Shown here: piece after piece, positions 7,107 through 9,465 of the stretch
How the letters are laid out: every line of letters begins with the position of its first letter
Position numbering within the stretch: position 1 is the first letter of the stretch
Assembly (NCBI GenBank): GCA_947567585.1
Contig: CANONE010000078.1
Coordinates: forward strand, 1-9,465
Length of the DNA stretch: 9,465 nt
Source of the DNA: an uncultured Clostridia bacterium
GTDB lineage: Bacteria; Bacillota; Clostridia; Oscillospirales; Acutalibacteraceae
Direction: 5' to 3'
Program-made: the position numbers and the translations under genes
Notes under the pieces: model-generated
The model's database searches: none
What the model was told of the DNA's origin: nothing
Seen by the model: only the letters and a program-made list of their open reading frames with translations

Positions 7107-7983
7107 GGCTTTCACCCTCCCGCCTTTTCCATCTTTCCCCCCGCAGCAGCGGGTCCTCGTCGTCATAGAAATAGATATAGTTAAAGCCTGTCTGCATAAA
7201 GCTCTGGGCGGTATACAGCAGGGGGACCAGGTTGATGGGTTCCACCAGCTGGTAGGCTTTGACCTCGCCTTCCTCCAGTTCCAGCTTCGTGGACCACAGA
7301 ACTTTGTGCTCCTCCAGTTCGTCCAGCAACCCTATTACCGTCTCCAAGGGCATGTCCAGCCGCCTTGCCACTACGATGGGAATAAAATACTGGGGCTTTC
7401 TGCGGTACAGCTCCTCCAGCAGCTCCAGGCATCCGGGCTTTGCCAGCAGCGCGAAAAGCCGGCGGAATTTTTCCATGGGGGCCAAATAAGCGGCATAGCC
7501 CTCCTTGGGCTCGGGCCAGAGGGTAACAAAGCTCAGATCCTCCGCATGGACGTCCAGCAGAGCCCCGCCTCCGCCCCGAATCTGTGTGTACATGATCTGC
7601 TTTTTTTCATTGGAGCCAGCCCAGCAGGACTTAATATAGCTCATCTCTGGCATCTCGACGCTGACGGGGTAAAAGCAGCCAATAGACGACCACACCAATC
7701 TGCAAAGCCGCGGCATCCGCTCCTTTTCCGGAAAGGAACGGAGCCAGCGGCCCACAGCTTCCTCCACGTTAAGCTTCTCCGCGCCGTCCAGTCCGAAAAG
7801 CCGGTCTACCGTAACCCCCAGCCTGTCCGCCAGCACAGGCAGCAGCTCCACATCCGGCGCGCCCCCCTTCTCCCACTTGCTGACCGCCTGGGCGGAAACC
7901 CCCGCCATCTGCCCCAGCTGTTCCTGGGTCAGTCCCCGCTCCCTGCGAAGGGCGGCAATGTTTTCGTTTAGCAAACCTGCCAT
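7081..7983 (-). CDS. XRE-family regulator with a C-terminal winged-helix-like domain
   Basis: A 300-residue putative transcription regulator of the downstream exporter. The N-terminus is a clear Cro/C1-type helix-turn-helix (about 6-62): IAALRRERGLTQEQLGQMAG, then VSAQAVSKWEKG and LPVLADRLGVTVDRLFGL. A middle region (about 75-165) is unassigned. Residues about 172-248 read like an ArsR-type winged helix: FRRLFALLAKPGCLELLEEL, then VARRLDMPLETVIGLLDELEEHKVL and a beta-wing-like strand pair ending in VKAYQLVEP. The C-terminus is charged (RWKRREGESHEKRQEGK), where the reading frame overlaps the ABC start. The second domain assignment is by eye only and could instead be a sensor domain with no DNA contact. 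ATG 7983 follows GAGGTGA by four bases. It has its own promoter (8013-8041) with palindromes over the -35, consistent with autoregulation. A repressor relieved by the exporter's substrate is the natural guess. Confidence 0.87.
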   Translation of the reverse strand: MAGLLNENIAALRRERGLTQEQLGQMAGVSAQAVSKWEKGGAPDVELLPVLADRLGVTVDRLFGLDGAEKLNVEEAVGRWLRSFPEKERMPRLCRLVWSSIGCFYPVSVEMPEMSYIKSCWAGSNEKKQIMYTQIRGGGGALLDVHAEDLSFVTLWPEPKEGYAAYLAPMEKFRRLFALLAKPGCLELLEELYRRKPQYFIPIVVARRLDMPLETVIGLLDELEEHKVLWSTKLELEEGEVKAYQLVEPINLVPLLYTAQSFMQTGFNYIYFYDDEDPLLRGERWKRREGESHEKRQEGK

Positions 7984-8012
7984 CCTCTCACCTCATTTCA
8001 CTTATTGATTGT

Positions 8013-8041
8013 ATTGTATCAAAAATATCAGTTGAATTCAA
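8013..8041 (-). promoter_or_regulatory. Promoter of the XRE regulator-ABC unit
   Basis: On the - strand, TTGAAT (8041-8036) is 17 bp from TACAAT (8018-8013). A second TACAAT overlaps it (8013-8008). The predicted start is near 8006, giving a leader of about 23 bases that carries the GAGGTGA ribosome binding site. The -35 box is one half of the perfect palindrome TTGAATTCAA (8032-8041). Confidence 0.78.
8032..8041. promoter_or_regulatory. Candidate operator 1 (TTGAATTCAA palindrome over the -35 box)
   Basis: A perfect 10-base palindrome coincides with the -35 element of the regulator's promoter. The word GTTGAATTC recurs in the same orientation at 8073-8081, exactly 42 bases away (about four helical turns). 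Cro/C1-type proteins commonly bind short palindromes over their own promoters. The match to this regulator is inferred from position alone. Confidence 0.45.
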
Positions 8042-8063
8042 TGAACGTATTTTTGCATAAACA

Positions 8064-8076
8064 CAACCATTGGTTG
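8064..8076. promoter_or_regulatory. Candidate operator 2 (CAACCA-T-TGGTTG dyad)
   Basis: Six-base arms CAACCA and TGGTTG meet at a single central base, upstream of the XRE promoter and overlapping the second GTTGAATTC copy. It lies between the cotJC fragment and the promoter. As RNA it would give only a five-pair hairpin, followed by TGTTTATG, so I favour an operator over a terminator. Confidence 0.35.
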
Positions 8077-8109
8077 AATTCTGCCTTTTCCAGGGTTCTC
8101 AACGCTCTA

Positions 8110-8220
8110 TCACCCGCCGCCATATGGCCCGCCATACTGCGTGATAATCATCTTGGCCAGCTTCGGGTTGGTGTTCTTGATTCTTACCGGGTATTGCAGG
8201 CGTTTCTCATATACAAACAT
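8110..8220 (-). pseudogene. cotJC: Truncated cotJC (N-terminal fragment of the spore-coat Mn-catalase-like protein)
   Basis: This open reading frame has 36 codons, starting with ATG 8220, which overlaps the cotJB stop by one base. It begins MFVYEKRLQYPVRIKN and continues PKLAKMIITQYGGP. This is the strongly conserved N-terminus of CotJC, the manganese-catalase-like coat protein of about 190 residues. Directly after GGPYG, where relatives continue with DGEL and a ferritin-like helix, the frame reads GG and hits TGA and TAG back to back. No frame downstream restores the family sequence, and I do not see the missing ~150 residues elsewhere in the window. The four-helix catalase core with its metal ligands is absent, so this cannot be a working catalase. 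It is best read as a remnant left by a deletion or insertion; the XRE promoter begins about 70 bases beyond the break. Homology is recognised from memory of the family, without a search. Confidence 0.85.
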
Positions 8221-8480
8221 CAGTCATTCGCCTCCTGTTCCCAGGGCCAAGGGCCGCTGATCCAGGCCCACCGGCTGGTATCCTGGCTGGTCTCTCCCAG
8301 AGGGCCGAATTTTTCCTCAAACTCCTTTACCATCCTGTCCAGCCGCTGCCGGTACTCCTCCAAGCGGCGGGCGGCCTCGCAATTATTGGGGTGCGTGTCC
8401 AAAAACAGATGCAGCTCCCAGCAGGCGAACCGCATGGCGTCCAGCCTGCGGCGCATGGCCATCTCTGTGCTCTCGCTCAC
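8220..8480 (-). CDS. cotJB: Spore coat protein CotJB
   Basis: An 86-residue protein of the CotJ coat group, laid down in the inner spore coat by the mother cell during sporulation and needed with CotJA/CotJC in Bacillus. Family hallmarks are the LDTHPNN segment after a helix with alternating aromatics (residues about 12-33), a charged helix RRLEEYRQRLDRMVKEFEEK, then FGPLG and the C-terminal tryptophan-rich WISGPWPWE ending. The length matches the usual ~85-90 residues. The start is GTG 8480, four bases inside the cotJA stop (GTGA), with a G-rich site (GGAGAGGGGG) upstream. ATGs at codons 7 and 9 are alternatives. It looks intact even though its partner cotJC is broken. Confidence 0.93.
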   Translation of the reverse strand: MSESTEMAMRRRLDAMRFACWELHLFLDTHPNNCEAARRLEEYRQRLDRMVKEFEEKFGPLGETSQDTSRWAWISGPWPWEQEAND

Positions 8481-8677
8481 CGGGGCTCGCCCCCTCTCCT
8501 GCCATAGAAGGGCTTATCCAGCACCGGGAACAGGGTACCCGCGTCCAGAGCCCGCTCCGCGCTGTGCAGCGAGCTGCTCCATTGCTGGTAAGGCACGTAG
8601 GCCATTGCCGGCACAGGGTCGGCCGGCAGCGGGGTCGGGTCTTCCCCGCAGGGTTGACCGTTGAAATCGTCTGCCAT
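8477..8677 (-). CDS. cotJA: Spore coat associated protein CotJA
   Basis: A 66-residue CotJA-type protein, first gene of the cotJ operon. A proline-rich N-terminus (PTPLPADPVPA) is followed by the family core MAYVPYQQW (residues about 25-33), then ERALDAGTLFPVLDKPFYG (about 41-59). ATG 8677 has AAAGGAG nine bases ahead. It is somewhat shorter than the ~80-residue Bacillus protein, as is common in Clostridia. It shares a GTGA overlap with cotJB and lies about 40 bases after a predicted sigma-E start site. Expression is therefore expected only in the mother cell. Confidence 0.9.
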   Translation of the reverse strand: MADDFNGQPCGEDPTPLPADPVPAMAYVPYQQWSSSLHSAERALDAGTLFPVLDKPFYGRRGGEPR

Positions 8678-8722
8678 ATCTCTTTGCTCCTTTCACTTAT
8701 TATGGGGATTGTCCCCGGTAAC

Positions 8723-8751
8723 AGGATATGCAAGGCGGGAGAGAATGTGCC
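8723..8751 (-). promoter_or_regulatory. Sigma-E-like promoter of the cotJ operon
   Basis: On the - strand, GGCACATT (8751-8744) matches seven of eight positions of the sigma-E -35 pattern GKMATATT. Thirteen bases later CATATCCT (8730-8723) matches six of eight of the -10 pattern CATACAMT. The usual spacing is about 14. The cotJ operon is sigma-E dependent in Bacillus subtilis, which supports the call. The predicted start near 8716 coincides with a small GGGG-ACAAT-CCCC hairpin (8716-8704) that would cap the leader. Confidence 0.55.
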
Positions 8752-8757
8752 TTTTGC

Positions 8758-8788
8758 AAAAGAAAAAGCCCCCCAATGGGGAGCTTTT
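8758..8788 (-). terminator. Intrinsic terminator of the upstream membrane-protein gene
   Basis: On the - strand AAAAGCTCCCC (8788-8778) pairs over 11 bp, with one U-G wobble, with GGGGGGCTTTT (8774-8764) across an ATT loop, and TCTTTT follows. On the + strand the wobble becomes an A-C mismatch, so the - strand is favoured. It ends transcription from the gene that stops at 8900 and insulates the cotJ promoter. Confidence 0.82.
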
Positions 8789-8899
8789 GTAACGCATAAC
8801 TATGAGAACCTGAATTTGCGGAATATCCGTCTCTGACGAAGGCTTACTCCAGGTCCCGGGCGGGGCGGCGGCTTTATTTGGGAGCCAGGGCGCAGCCTT

Positions 8900-9439
8900 T
8901 TAGCCCCGGCCGAATTTTTCAAATTTTAAGGAGCGGGGGATAAAGCGCTTGATGGCGTCCATAAGGTCCTCGTCGGGATTGAATACCACCAAGGTTTTGC
9001 CGGTCTTGCCGCTGCGGACGATCATATACCAGGAATCCCGGCGGTCGGCAAATTGCGTGGCAAAAACGCGGGCGTCAAAGGAGCGGGTTTTTAGCCGCGC
9101 CTCATTCTCCTGATACTTGCCGATGTCCTCGCAGGAATCGCATTCAAAGGAAGTCATCCGCTTACGGGCGGCCCGGTTCATGATCTTGTCCACCGTGACA
9201 AAGCCGTTGGTGAGGCTGTATTCATATTCCAGCAGCCGCATGGAAATCAGCTTGTACGCTCCAAAGACCGCGCCGGCCACAGCCAGCAGGGTAACCATCG
9301 GCATGGCGATCATCAGCATCCCCACAACAAAGCCTATAAGACTGACTATCACAACTCCCGCGACAGCGGCCAGGACGATCAATATATCCGCGCCCTCAAA
9401 CTTTTTTTTAACCATCCGTTCTATAAAAACATCATTCAT
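8900..9439 (-). CDS. Small membrane protein of unknown function (possibly DUF6106-like)
   Basis: A 179-residue protein. MNDVFIERMVKKKF at the N-terminus is followed by two hydrophobic helices (about 19-42 and 44-64). A soluble C-terminal domain (about 68-179) has alternating strands, a CDSC motif (100-103) and an ending of the type KTLVVFNPDEDLMDAIKRF (149-167) reminiscent of PH-like folds. This layout resembles the uncharacterised Clostridial family I remember as DUF6106, but I could not check this. ATG 9439 is preferred over an in-frame ATG eight codons upstream because GGGGAAGGA lies about seven bases before it. Its own terminator follows at 8758-8788, so it is not part of the cotJ operon. 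Whether it is the first gene of its unit cannot be seen, because the window ends 26 bases upstream. Confidence 0.8.
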   Translation of the reverse strand: MNDVFIERMVKKKFEGADILIVLAAVAGVVIVSLIGFVVGMLMIAMPMVTLLAVAGAVFGAYKLISMRLLEYEYSLTNGFVTVDKIMNRAARKRMTSFECDSCEDIGKYQENEARLKTRSFDARVFATQFADRRDSWYMIVRSGKTGKTLVVFNPDEDLMDAIKRFIPRSLKFEKFGRG

Positions 9440-9465
9440 GGCGGGTTCCTTCCCCAGAATCAAAT

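Noticed and set aside
7105..7971. 288-codon + strand frame opposite the XRE regulator
   Set aside because: It is antisense to a clear HTH protein, and the translation shows no domain pattern.
8064..8076. CAACC-AAT-GGTTG (on the - strand) as a terminator of the cotJ operon
   Set aside because: There are only five base pairs and the following TGTTTATG is not a proper T tract; too weak to call.
8031..8081. Repeated GTTGAATTC as possible attachment-site or insertion target duplications
   Set aside because: Both copies lie on the same side of the cassette, within the promoter region; no integrase or transposase is present and no matching copy is seen at the other end.
8005..8664. 219-codon + strand frame covering the cotJ region
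   Set aside because: The opposite strand encodes recognisable CotJA, CotJB and the CotJC N-terminus; this frame is their shadow.
1..9465. CRISPR array, tRNA genes, insertion sequences or prophage genes
   Set aside because: No regularly spaced repeats, no tRNA-like cloverleaf and no transposase or phage-like proteins were seen on either strand.

Overview
The window looks like the chromosome of a GC-rich, spore-forming Clostridia relative, probably Oscillospirales-like. The evidence is a classic Firmicutes T-box leader controlling isoleucyl-tRNA synthetase, cotJ spore-coat genes, strong AGGAGG-type ribosome binding sites and an AgrA/LytTR-type two-component pair. The genus assignment is an inference. 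No phage, insertion sequence, tRNA, rRNA or CRISPR array is visible.

Layout. On the + strand, bases 1-413 hold no protein gene: a consensus promoter (131-159) drives a T-box riboswitch with an ATC specifier, followed by ileS (414-3545) and a large hairpin terminator (3583-3647). Everything from 3680 to 9439 is on the - strand, convergent with ileS. Read in its own direction it runs: a small two-helix membrane protein (9439-8900) with its terminator (8758-8788); a cotJ operon with a sigma-E-like promoter (8751-8723), cotJA (8677-8477), cotJB (8480-8220) and only the first ~34 codons of cotJC (8220-8110); then an accessory four-gene block. The block is a two-domain XRE regulator (7983-7081), an ABC half-exporter (7106-5466), a LytTR response regulator (5373-4642) and a GHKL sensor kinase (4642-3680). 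The regulator and the response regulator each have their own consensus-like promoter with 17-bp spacing.

How the parts work together. The T-box senses uncharged tRNA-Ile and lets ileS transcription read through the leader terminator. The cotJ operon would be expressed in the mother cell during sporulation. The XRE-ABC pair overlaps by 26 bp, so it is almost certainly co-regulated. The TCS pair directly downstream has a 1-base stop/start overlap and may sense a peptide or envelope stress linked to that exporter; this link is inferred from position only.

The most notable observation is that cotJC breaks off just after its highly recognisable N-terminus, and the XRE-ABC promoter region begins at the break. 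This looks like a deletion or insertion scar in a spore-coat operon that now borders a transporter/signalling cassette. The other main point is the regulator's architecture, an N-terminal XRE domain plus a C-terminal ArsR-like winged-helix-like segment, with candidate palindromic operators at its own promoter.
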